Positions 1-5,235 of a stretch of 5,278 nucleotides of DNA are shown here, in pieces. The number at the start of each line of letters is the position of its first letter. Position 1 is the first letter of the stretch. Where the stretch lies: positions 1 through 5,278 of the forward strand of contig CANGEH010000180.1 in NCBI GenBank assembly GCA_947452665.1, in the 5' to 3' direction. The notes beneath the pieces were generated by a model. It saw only the letters and a list, made by a program, of their open reading frames with translations, was not told the DNA's origin and did no database searches. Source of the stretch: Caulobacteraceae bacterium. Lineage in GTDB: Bacteria > Pseudomonadota > Alphaproteobacteria > Caulobacterales > Caulobacteraceae. The position numbers were made by a program, and so were the translations under genes.

Positions 1-404
1 GCATGAATGCCGCCTTTATCCGTATTGGCCTATCGGCCTGCGATATTGGCGTGTCCTATTTCTTGCCAAGACTGGTTGGGGTGTCGGTAGCGTCTGAACT
101 GATGCTGACCGGCCGGTTTATCAATGCCGAGCGCGCCTTGCGGGTGGGCCTGGTGAGCGAGGTCGTGCCCGATGCGGATCTGGACAAGGCGGCCAAGGTC
201 TATCTGGACGAGATGCTGACAACCTCGCCCATGGGCCTGCGCCTGACCAAAGAATGCTTGAATATGAGCGTCGATGCCCAGAGCCTGGAAGCAGCCATTG
301 CCATGGAAGACCGCAACCAGATCCTCTGCGCCCAGTCCGAGGACGTCCGCGAAGGCATGATGGCGTTTTTGGAAAAACGGCCGCCCAACTATTCGGGCGA
401 CTAG
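1..404 (+). CDS. Enoyl-CoA hydratase/isomerase (crotonase) family protein, 3' part only
   Basis: This is the C-terminal ~133 residues of a crotonase-fold protein; codons are in phase with base 3, and the gene starts before the window. Members act on acyl-CoA thioesters in the cytoplasm, usually in fatty-acid or related beta-oxidation. The visible part opens with the region around the second catalytic position (IGLSACDIGVSYFLPRLVG), then the LTGRFINAERALRVGLVSEVV block and the C-terminal trimerisation helices (SPMGLRLTKECLNMS, AMEDRNQILCAQSEDVREGM, AFLEKRPP). The Met at base 3 lies inside the fold, so it is not the true start. The glutamate that classical hydratases carry in a PE motif before the IGLS segment is absent (AFIRIG). 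The Asp in SACDIG may align with the catalytic Asp of dienoyl-CoA isomerases. The precise reaction therefore cannot be given. The TAG stop overlaps that of the convergent gene by 4 bp. Family assignment is firm, substrate unknown. Confidence 0.93.
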   Translation, partial: MNAAFIRIGLSACDIGVSYFLPRLVGVSVASELMLTGRFINAERALRVGLVSEVVPDADLDKAAKVYLDEMLTTSPMGLRLTKECLNMSVDAQSLEAAIAMEDRNQILCAQSEDVREGMMAFLEKRPPNYSGD

Positions 405-820
405 CCGCGCAAAACGCCAGAGCGCAGAACCGGGATCAGATAGGCGATCAAGAAGCCGGTATTGGACACGGCATTGAGGCCAAATCCGGTCAGGATCGAT
501 ATGCCGCTATCGACAATATACCAGAGCCCAAAGGCGGCGGTTAGGTCGCGCCAGACCGGTGCGCCGCCAAGCCTGGCAGCCTTGATCATGCCGGCAATGG
601 TCAGGCCCCAGCCAAAGGTCACGGCGCCCACCAGGGCAATGCTAAAGCGCATGCCGGGGGCCTCAAATGATAGGGGCTGGGCATGGCCGATCTGCACCAG
701 ACCATAAATCCAGCGCGCCGGGCCATCGAGGGCAGGGACCGCGACGGCGGCTAAAACAAGCCCAAACGCCAGAACACAGAAACACCAAACCCTTAGCCAA
801 TTTGTCCAAAACCGGGTCAT
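401..820 (-). CDS. Small integral membrane protein, about four transmembrane helices
   Basis: A 139-residue hydrophobic protein that I do not recognise as a named family. Predicted membrane segments by eye are residues ~10-30 (VWCFCVLAFGLVLAAVAVPA), ~58-78 (after GMR, through GWGLTIAGMI), ~91-112 (LTAAFGLWYIVDSGISI) and ~119-135 (TGFLIAYLIPVL). The N terminus and the short loop between helices 2 and 3 carry Arg/Lys, suggesting both lie in the cytoplasm. Charged residues near or inside the membrane (R59, D93, D104) might matter functionally. The ATG at 820 is preferred over one at 847 because AGGAGG lies six bases upstream of it. The gene is divergent from an MmyB-type regulator across 108 bp containing a symmetric repeat, so regulation by that protein is likely (inference). 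It converges on the acyl-CoA gene with overlapping stops. It is clearly coding and membrane-located; function unknown. Confidence 0.8.
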   Translation of the reverse strand: MTRFWTNWLRVWCFCVLAFGLVLAAVAVPALDGPARWIYGLVQIGHAQPLSFEAPGMRFSIALVGAVTFGWGLTIAGMIKAARLGGAPVWRDLTAAFGLWYIVDSGISILTGFGLNAVSNTGFLIAYLIPVLRSGVLRG

Positions 821-826
821 GACCTT

Positions 827-832
827 CCTCCT
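827..832 (-). promoter_or_regulatory. Strong Shine-Dalgarno of the membrane protein gene
   Basis: On the minus strand this reads AGGAGG, six bases before the ATG at 820. It is the best ribosome-binding site in the window and decides the start: the in-frame ATG nine codons upstream would place this site inside the coding sequence. Confidence 0.8.
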
Positions 833-849
833 AAACGGTGAATACACAG

Positions 850-879
850 ACTATGGCTCGGCAAAGGTAGGCGTGGCAA
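850..879 (-). promoter_or_regulatory. Candidate sigma70-type promoter for the membrane protein gene
   Basis: On the minus strand TTGCCA (879-874, five of six matches to TTGACA) is followed after 18 bp by CATAGT (855-850, four of six matches to TATAAT). This would start transcription near 843 and give a leader of about 23 bases containing the AGGAGG site. The inverted repeat at 862-888 covers both the spacer and the -35 element, so a bound protein should block it. Seen by eye only; promoter consensus matching is weak evidence in alphaproteobacteria. Confidence 0.4.
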
Positions 880-888
880 TTACCTTTG
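862..888. promoter_or_regulatory. Operator-like perfect inverted repeat in the divergent intergenic region
   Basis: CAAAGGTA (862-869) and TACCTTTG (881-888) are exact reverse complements separated by 11 bp. Half-site centres are 19 bp apart, about two helical turns, which suits a dimer of a helix-turn-helix protein on one DNA face. The repeat lies between the start codons of the membrane protein gene and the XRE/MmyB regulator. It overlaps the -35 element and spacer of the former's candidate promoter and ends 6 bp before a TTGACA hexamer pointing to the latter. The obvious candidate ligand is the neighbouring regulator (inference). Confidence 0.5.
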
Positions 889-894
889 AGGTCA

Positions 895-923
895 TTGACA
901 GCCTGATCCCAAATGGCAAGCTC
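895..923 (+). promoter_or_regulatory. Possible promoter of the MmyB-type regulator (-35 only convincing)
   Basis: TTGACA at 895-900 matches the sigma70 -35 consensus exactly. At the usual 17-bp spacing the -10 position (918-923, AAGCTC) is poor. If used, transcription would begin almost at the ATG at 929. That would make the mRNA leaderless or nearly so, consistent with the lack of a clear Shine-Dalgarno before this gene. An upstream TGA at 896-898 in the same frame excludes a long N-terminal extension. Confidence 0.25.
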
Positions 924-928
924 TGGGC

Positions 929-1738
929 ATGTTAGATGCCATACCCGCCCATACCCGCCGCCCGACCAGCTTTGCCACGGCCCTGCGCCACTACCGGGCC
1001 GGGCGGCGCATGAGCCAGCTTGATCTGGCCTGCAATAGCAATGTCTCGGCCCGCCATGTCTCGTTTCTGGAATCGGGCCGCGCCCAGCCGAGCCGCGACA
1101 TGGTCATGCAGCTGGCTCAAGGCCTGGTCCTGCCGCTCGCGGCGCGAAACAGCCTCTTGCAAGCGGCGGGTTTTGTGCCGGCTTATCCGGCTTCGCCGCT
1201 GGACTCCGAGGCGCTTGGCCCCTTTCGCGCCGTCTTGTCCGAAATGATGGCCAAACACGCGCCCAATCCGGCCCTAGTCTGTGACCGGCACTGGAACCTG
1301 CTCGACGCAAACCTTACCGCCAAGGCCTTGATCACGGGTCTAGACCCGTCAGGTACCGAATCCAATCTGATCCGGCTCCTGTCCGAACAGCCCCTGGCCC
1401 CCGATCTGGTCGCCAATTATCCGCAGGTTGTGCACGAAATGACCGCCCGCCTGCAATTAGAAGCCCTCGAGGCGGGCGATGACCCTATTTTGCAAGCCTT
1501 GCTGCAATCGCTTCAGCGCGCCAGCAAGACCCATCCCTATAAGGCCCCTTCCGGTCAGCGCAGCCCCGTCGTGCCCCTGATCTTTAAGACGCCGGGCGAG
1601 CCCTTAAGCTTTTTGTCGGTGATTGCGCATTTTGGCACCAGTGAGGACGTAACTGTGCGCGATCTGCGGCTGGAACTATTTTTTCCGACCAATGACCATA
1701 CCCGCGCCGCCATGGCCGCGCTTGGCGAGCAGGGCTAG
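929..1738 (+). CDS. XRE-family helix-turn-helix regulator with MmyB-like ligand-binding domain
   Basis: A 269-residue one-component transcription factor acting on DNA in the cytoplasm. Residues ~15-70 form a Cro/C1-type helix-turn-helix (ALRHYRAGRRMSQLDLA, then SNVSARHVSFLESGRAQPSR, with the recognition helix around VSARHVSFLESG). Residues ~95-260 match the MmyB-like ligand-binding domain (MLTR_LBD), marked by NPALVCDRHWNLLDAN near 113-128 and a C-terminal strand region (PLSFLSVIAHFGTSEDVTVRDL). That domain is PAS-like and in a characterised member binds a fatty-acid-like ligand; the ligand here is unknown. The length is typical for the family. The ATG at 929 is the only start that keeps the first HTH helix, and its Shine-Dalgarno is poor. 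The gene is divergent from a small membrane protein gene, the usual arrangement when such regulators control a neighbour. Family assignment is firm; target and ligand are inference. Confidence 0.93.
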   Translation: MLDAIPAHTRRPTSFATALRHYRAGRRMSQLDLACNSNVSARHVSFLESGRAQPSRDMVMQLAQGLVLPLAARNSLLQAAGFVPAYPASPLDSEALGPFRAVLSEMMAKHAPNPALVCDRHWNLLDANLTAKALITGLDPSGTESNLIRLLSEQPLAPDLVANYPQVVHEMTARLQLEALEAGDDPILQALLQSLQRASKTHPYKAPSGQRSPVVPLIFKTPGEPLSFLSVIAHFGTSEDVTVRDLRLELFFPTNDHTRAAMAALGEQG

Positions 1739-1778
1739 GCAAGCGCGGCCTTCACAGGCCATACTCACGCCCAAATGG

Positions 1779-1802
1779 CCCCCAAGGGGCCCATCTTGGG
1801 GG
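1779..1802 (+). promoter_or_regulatory. GC-rich hairpin covering the Shine-Dalgarno of the GH1 gene
   Basis: CCCCCAAG (1779-1786) and CTTGGGGG (1795-1802) are exact reverse complements around the 8-base loop GGGCCCAT. The 3' arm contains the only purine-rich ribosome-binding candidate for the following gene (GGGGGA, 1798-1803, nine bases before the ATG at 1813). In RNA the site would be paired. No T-run follows, so this is not a normal intrinsic terminator for the regulator gene. An alternative imperfect fold (ATGGCCCC with GGGGCCCAT) uses part of the same arm. The structure is certain as sequence; a role in limiting translation is inference. Confidence 0.5.
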
Positions 1803-1812
1803 ATACAATCTG

Positions 1813-3261
1813 ATGGGTGAAGTTCAAATCAATCGCCGCGCCTTGGGCGGATTAGCCCTCGGGGCCACGGCCCTGGGCCTCGGCGCGTGCGAACCGGCCG
1901 CCAAAACCGATCTTCAACCCGCCAGCCGCCAATTTCCAAAGGACTTTGTCTGGGGCGTGGCCTCCGCAGCCTTCCAGATTGAGGGCTCTGAACAGGCCGA
2001 TGGCCGAGGCAAGAGCATCTGGGACACGTTTGAGCGTCAGCCCGGCAAGATTATTGATGGCTCCGATGCGAGCATAGCCACCGACAGCTATAACCGCTTT
2101 GGCGAGGACATAGACCTGATCAAGGCGGCCGGGCTTGGCGCCTACCGGTTTTCCATGTCCTGGCCACGGATTGTTCCGACCGGCGAGGGCACGGTCAATG
2201 CGGCGGGGCTGGACTATTACGAGCGGCTGGTCGACGGGCTTTTGGCTAAGGATATTGTCCCCTATGCCACCCTCTATCACTGGGACCTGCCCCAAGCCCT
2301 GCAAGACAAGGGCGGCTGGGCCAATCGCGATACGGCCATGCGGCTAGCGGACTATGCCTCGGCCGTTGGCCAAAGGCTTGGCGATCGCCTCAAGCGCTTT
2401 ATCGTATTGAATGAGGCAGCGGCCCAGTCCATTTTTGGTCACCTTTTGGGCATGCATGCGCCCGGTTTAAAAGACCCGGCCCTGCTTGGCCCGGTCATCC
2501 ATCATCTCAATCTTGGCCAAGGCCTAGCCATCCAAGCCCTGCGCGCCAGTCAATCGGACCTGTCAATTGGCACCACTTTTGCCCTGCAGCCGGTGCGGGC
2601 GAGCGGCGGCGACCTGGCCGTCTGGAACCGGCCAGCAGCCGAAGGCCTAGATGCCCTGTCTAATCGCGCCTGGCTAGACCCGGCCCTCAAGGGCACCTAT
2701 CCCAAACTGGTCAGCGACCAGATCGGCAAGGCGCTTAAGGACGGCGATATGGCCACTATTTACCAGCCGATCGATTTTGCTGGGGTCAATTATTATGCCC
2801 CAGCCTATGTGCAGCTGGACCTATCCTCGCCCAGCAAGATTGCCCTAGCCGCCCCGCCCAAGGGCGCAGAACTTGACGCGTTTGGCCGCCATATTGACCC
2901 ATCGGGTCTGGCCGAGGTCTTGGGCTGGCTACGCAAGGATTATGGCAACCCACAGGTCATGATTACCGAAAACGGCTGTTCAGACCCGTTCAGCACCAAG
3001 CCGGCCATTATCAAGGACACGTTCCGCATCACCTATATCCGGCGCCATCTGGAGGCCGCCCTGAACGCCAAGGCGGCAGGCTCTGCCTTGGGCGGCTATT
3101 TTGTCTGGACCCTGCTGGATAATTTCGAATGGGCGCTTGGCTATACCTCCAAGTTCGGATTGGTCGCGCATGATCGGGCGACGGGGGTGCGGACCCTAAA
3201 GGACTCCTATGGCTGGGTCGCCAATCTGGCCAAGACCGGAACCTTGGCCAGCCGTCCCTGA
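1813..3261 (+). CDS. GH1 family beta-glucosidase-like glycosidase, Tat-exported lipoprotein
   Basis: A 482-residue glycoside hydrolase family 1 enzyme, expected to cleave beta-linked glucosides or related sugars with retention. The N terminus is a twin-arginine lipoprotein signal: NRRALGG (RR at 8-9), a short hydrophobic stretch, then lipobox LGAC with Cys26 as the lipidated residue. Glu at +2 suggests sorting to the outer membrane. The GH1 signature FVWGVASAAFQIEG spans ~45-58. Also visible are YRFSMSWPRI (111-120), YHWDLP (155-160), the acid/base Glu201 in LNEAA, NYY (326-328), nucleophile Glu386 in ITENG, and LLDNFEWALGY (434-444) with FGLV. Both catalytic glutamates are present, but the usual NEP is NEA (Pro to Ala at 202). 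It runs through the C-terminal GH1 motifs and looks complete. It lies 74 bp after the regulator on the same strand. Substrate cannot be read from sequence. Confidence 0.95.
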   Translation: MGEVQINRRALGGLALGATALGLGACEPAAKTDLQPASRQFPKDFVWGVASAAFQIEGSEQADGRGKSIWDTFERQPGKIIDGSDASIATDSYNRFGEDIDLIKAAGLGAYRFSMSWPRIVPTGEGTVNAAGLDYYERLVDGLLAKDIVPYATLYHWDLPQALQDKGGWANRDTAMRLADYASAVGQRLGDRLKRFIVLNEAAAQSIFGHLLGMHAPGLKDPALLGPVIHHLNLGQGLAIQALRASQSDLSIGTTFALQPVRASGGDLAVWNRPAAEGLDALSNRAWLDPALKGTYPKLVSDQIGKALKDGDMATIYQPIDFAGVNYYAPAYVQLDLSSPSKIALAAPPKGAELDAFGRHIDPSGLAEVLGWLRKDYGNPQVMITENGCSDPFSTKPAIIKDTFRITYIRRHLEAALNAKAAGSALGGYFVWTLLDNFEWALGYTSKFGLVAHDRATGVRTLKDSYGWVANLAKTGTLASRP

Positions 3262-3355
3262 ATGCACCCGATCTGGGCAAGGAAGCTGGGAGCGACACCC
3301 ACAAGCGCTCTAAGGTCTTGGTGACCGGGATTAATCTTGCCTTTTAGCCGCTAAA

Positions 3356-3369
3356 CAGGCTCTAGCCTG
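3356..3369. repeat. Short inverted repeat upstream of the DUF2256-photolyase unit
   Basis: CAGGCT (3356-3361) and AGCCTG (3364-3369) are exact reverse complements around two bases, 33 bp before the ATG at 3402. The 140-bp gap between the GH1 stop and this unit shows no convincing intrinsic terminator and only weak promoter-like hexamers (TTGCCT 3337-3342 with TCTAGC 3361-3366 at 18 bp). If that promoter is real, the repeat overlaps its -10 and could be an operator. It may equally be chance. Confidence 0.25.
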
Positions 3370-3401
3370 ATCTGAAACGGGTGGGGGGACGTAGGCTGTT
3401 C

Positions 3402-3569
3402 ATGGCCAAGATGCGGCAAAAGCAGGACCTGCCCGAAAAGACCTGCGTCTCTTGCGGGCGCCCCTTTGTGTGGCGCAAGAAATGGGCCCGGGTATGGGCG
3501 CAGATTCAGACCTGTTCAGACCGTTGCCGCGATGAGCGGCGGCGCTCTAGCCGGGCGACCGCGTCATGA
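3402..3569 (+). CDS. DUF2256 family small zinc-ribbon-like protein
   Basis: A 55-residue basic protein of the DUF2256 family, biochemical role unknown. It has the family pattern: LPEKTCVSCGRPFVWRKKW, spaced tryptophans (W24, W28, W32), then TCSDRCR. The cysteines form C-x2-C (15, 18) and C-x3-C (38, 42), so a single bound metal, probably zinc, is likely. The C-terminal tail is rich in Arg and Ser. ATG 3402 is chosen over the in-frame GTG at 3381 because the product then begins close to the usual start of the family, just before the KxDLPxKTC motif; the Shine-Dalgarno is weak for both. The stop overlaps the photolyase start as ATGA, indicating translational coupling. DUF2256 genes are often found beside, or fused to, this photolyase class, which suggests a supporting role in making or using the photolyase (inference). 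Confidence 0.88.
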   Translation: MAKMRQKQDLPEKTCVSCGRPFVWRKKWARVWAQIQTCSDRCRDERRRSSRATAS

Positions 3570-5086
3570 GCCGCCTGCATCTTGTCCTCGGCGACCAGTT
3601 GAGCCTAGGCCTGTCCAGCCTGCGGGGTCTAGACCCAGCGACCGATACGGTCCTGATGCTGGAAGTGGCGCAAGAGACCGATTATGTGCCGCACCATAAG
3701 CAAAAAATCGTCCTGATCTTATCGGCCATGCGCCATTTTGCCGATGAGCTGCGCGCGCAGGGCATGCGGGTCGATTATGTCGCCCTTGATGACCCCGCCA
3801 ATACGGGCAGCTTTACCACCGAGATTGCCCGCGCCGTCGCCCGCCATGAGGCTAGCGCCCTGATCATGACGCAGCCTGGCGAATGGCGGGTGCTGGAGGC
3901 GGCCAAGGCCTGGTCCGAGACCTTAGACATTCCGGTTGAAATCCGCCCCGATGACCGGTTTTTGGCCAGCCTTGAGCAGTTTGCCGACTGGGCAAGGGGG
4001 CGAAAACTGTTTCGCATGGAGCATTTCTATCGCGATATGCGCCGCAAGACCGGCCTCTTAATGGAGGGCTCAGAGCCGGTCGGCGGGCAATGGAATTTCG
4101 ATCAGGACAATCGCAAACGCCTACCCGCCAAGGTTGCCGTGCCAAACCGCCTAAGGTTTGAGCCAGACGCCACAACGCGCGAGGTCATGGCCCTGGTTGC
4201 CGCGCGCTTTCACAGCCATTTTGGCGATCTAGAGCCGTTTGGCTGGGCTGTGACCCGCCAAGGCGCGCTGGCAGCCCTTGATAACTTTCTCACCGTCGGC
4301 CTGCCCAGCTTTGGCGACTATCAAGATGCGATGAAGGCGGGCGAGCCCTTCTTGTTCCACAGCATAGTGTCGCCCTATCTCAATCTAGGCCTGCTATCGC
4401 CGCTGGAGGTATGCCAGGCGGCCGAGGCAGCCTGGCGGGCGGGGACAGTGCCCCTAAACGCGGCCGAGGGCTTTATTCGCCAAATCCTGGGCTGGCGCGA
4501 ATATGTGCGCGGCATTTATTGGCTCAATATGCCCAGCTATGCGACCAGCAATGCCCTGTCGGCCAAGCGCGACTTGCCGGGCCTCTATTGGGGCGCGCCC
4601 ACCGACCTGAACTGTTTGAAACAGGCGGTCAGTGATATTCGCAAAACCGCCTATGGCCACCATATTCAGCGCCTAATGGTGACAGGCAATTTCGCACTTT
4701 TGGCCGGGATTGAACCGGCCCAGATCGAGACCTGGTATCTGGCGGTCTATATTGACGCGTTTGAATGGGTCGAATTGCCCAATGTCCATGGCATGGCCCT
4801 GTTTGCCGATGGCGGTCTTATGGCCTCGAAGCCCTATGCCGCCTCTGGGGCCTATATCCAGAAGATGAGCGATTATTGCCAAGGCTGCGCCTATGACCCG
4901 GCCATCAAGATCGGCCCCGGCGCCTGTCCGTTCAATTATCTGTATTGGAACTTCCTGATCGAGAATGAGACCGTGCTCAAGGGCAATATGCGCCTCGCCA
5001 TGCCCTATAAGACCCTGTCAGGCTTTATGCCCGAACGGCGCGCATCCATTAAAGACCAGGCTGGGGAATTTCTAGCGGGCCTTTAA
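3566..5086 (+). CDS. phrB: FeS-BCP / CryPro-type (6-4) photolyase (cryptochrome/photolyase-related protein, PhrB-like)
   Basis: A 506-residue iron-sulfur bacterial cryptochrome/photolyase that uses blue light and FAD to repair (6-4) photoproducts in DNA, or acts as a photoreceptor as CryB of Rhodobacter does. The N-terminal Rossmann-like domain (LHLVLGDQLS; 1-~130) would hold the antenna, a lumazine in characterised members. The segment MEGSEPVGGQWNFDQDNRKR (166-185) is typical of this class. The helical FAD domain follows. Four cysteines at 350, 438, 441 and 454 (NCLKQ, YCQGC, GACPF) are placed for a 4Fe-4S cluster and fall at the numbers I recall for Agrobacterium PhrB. The His365-His366 pair (YGHHIQR) and Trp342, Trp390-Tyr391 and Tyr430 also correspond. 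The length is normal and no residue is obviously missing. The start overlaps the DUF2256 stop by four bases. The alternative is a signalling cryptochrome rather than a repair enzyme. Confidence 0.95.
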   Translation: MSRLHLVLGDQLSLGLSSLRGLDPATDTVLMLEVAQETDYVPHHKQKIVLILSAMRHFADELRAQGMRVDYVALDDPANTGSFTTEIARAVARHEASALIMTQPGEWRVLEAAKAWSETLDIPVEIRPDDRFLASLEQFADWARGRKLFRMEHFYRDMRRKTGLLMEGSEPVGGQWNFDQDNRKRLPAKVAVPNRLRFEPDATTREVMALVAARFHSHFGDLEPFGWAVTRQGALAALDNFLTVGLPSFGDYQDAMKAGEPFLFHSIVSPYLNLGLLSPLEVCQAAEAAWRAGTVPLNAAEGFIRQILGWREYVRGIYWLNMPSYATSNALSAKRDLPGLYWGAPTDLNCLKQAVSDIRKTAYGHHIQRLMVTGNFALLAGIEPAQIETWYLAVYIDAFEWVELPNVHGMALFADGGLMASKPYAASGAYIQKMSDYCQGCAYDPAIKIGPGACPFNYLYWNFLIENETVLKGNMRLAMPYKTLSGFMPERRASIKDQAGEFLAGL

Positions 5087-5092
5087 CGGCCC
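5077..5092. terminator. Weak bidirectional hairpin between photolyase and tRNA-Gly
   Basis: GGGCC (5077-5081) and GGCCC (5088-5092) form a 5-bp GC stem with a 6-base loop that contains the photolyase TAA. It sits where transcripts of the photolyase (plus) and tRNA-Gly (minus) would both end. Neither side has a run of T, so termination by this hairpin alone is doubtful; it is listed as the only symmetric structure in the convergent gap. Confidence 0.2.
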
Positions 5093-5103
5093 CTCGAAGA
5101 CAT

Positions 5104-5178
5104 TGGAGCGGGCGAAGAGATTCGAACTCTCGACCCCAACCTTGGCAAGGTTGTGCTCTACCACTGAGCTACGCCCGC
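5104..5178 (-). tRNA. tRNA-Gly, anticodon GCC
   Basis: A complete 75-base cloverleaf on the minus strand. The acceptor stem GCGGGCG (5178-5172) pairs with CGCCCGC (5114-5108). The D-arm GCTC...GAGC encloses AGTGGTA. The anticodon stem CAACC/GGTTG holds loop TTGCCAA, with anticodon GCC at 5146-5144. The T-arm GAGAG/CTCTT has one G-U pair and loop TTCGAAT. The discriminator is T (5107), as usual for bacterial glycine tRNAs, and CCA is encoded at 5106-5104. It reads the glycine codons GGC and GGT. The gene converges on the photolyase, and no copy of its 3' end appears elsewhere in the window, so there is no sign that it serves as an integration site here. Confidence 0.98.
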
Positions 5179-5186
5179 ACTCCAGA

Positions 5187-5235
5187 GTATCAATGATACC
5201 CGTCTCGAGAGGCGGGCTTATGACAGACGCATAAG
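5187..5235. repeat. Cluster of three inverted repeats immediately upstream of tRNA-Gly
   Basis: Three symmetric elements lie almost end to end: GTATCA-A-TGATAC (5187-5199, perfect), CCCGTCTC/GAGGCGGG (5199-5216, one G-U pair, very short loop), and CTTATG/CATAAG around seven bases (5217-5235, perfect). They fill the DNA where the tRNA promoter must lie. I see no open reading frame in 5179-5278, so this is regulatory or leader DNA. Confidence 0.4.

Noticed and set aside
821..847. Longer start (ATG at 847) for the minus-strand membrane protein
   Set aside because: It would put the strong AGGAGG site inside the coding sequence; ATG at 820 has correct spacing.
1852..2304. Open frame of 150 codons on the minus strand opposite the GH1 gene
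   Set aside because: It lies wholly within a well-supported GH1 gene, resembles no family I know, and is the expected antisense shadow of GC-rich coding DNA.
3262..3350. Terminator for the GH1 gene (GGTC/GACC near 3314-3325 and a CCTTTT run at 3340-3345)
   Set aside because: The stem is only four base pairs and the T-run is short and not adjacent.
3368..3400. ECF-sigma-like motifs (TGATCT or GAAAC followed by TAGG or TGTT) before the DUF2256 gene, suggestive of stress control of the photolyase
   Set aside because: The -10 parts match poorly, spacings are off, and the predicted start would fall at or inside the coding sequence.
3381..3401. In-frame GTG upstream of the DUF2256 gene that would add seven residues
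   Set aside because: It has no Shine-Dalgarno, and family members normally begin just before the KxDLPxKTC motif; ATG 3402 fits better.
5104..5178. tRNA-Gly as an attachment site for an integrated element
   Set aside because: No second copy of the tRNA 3' end, integrase or phage-like gene appears in the window; the flanking photolyase is an ordinary chromosomal gene.
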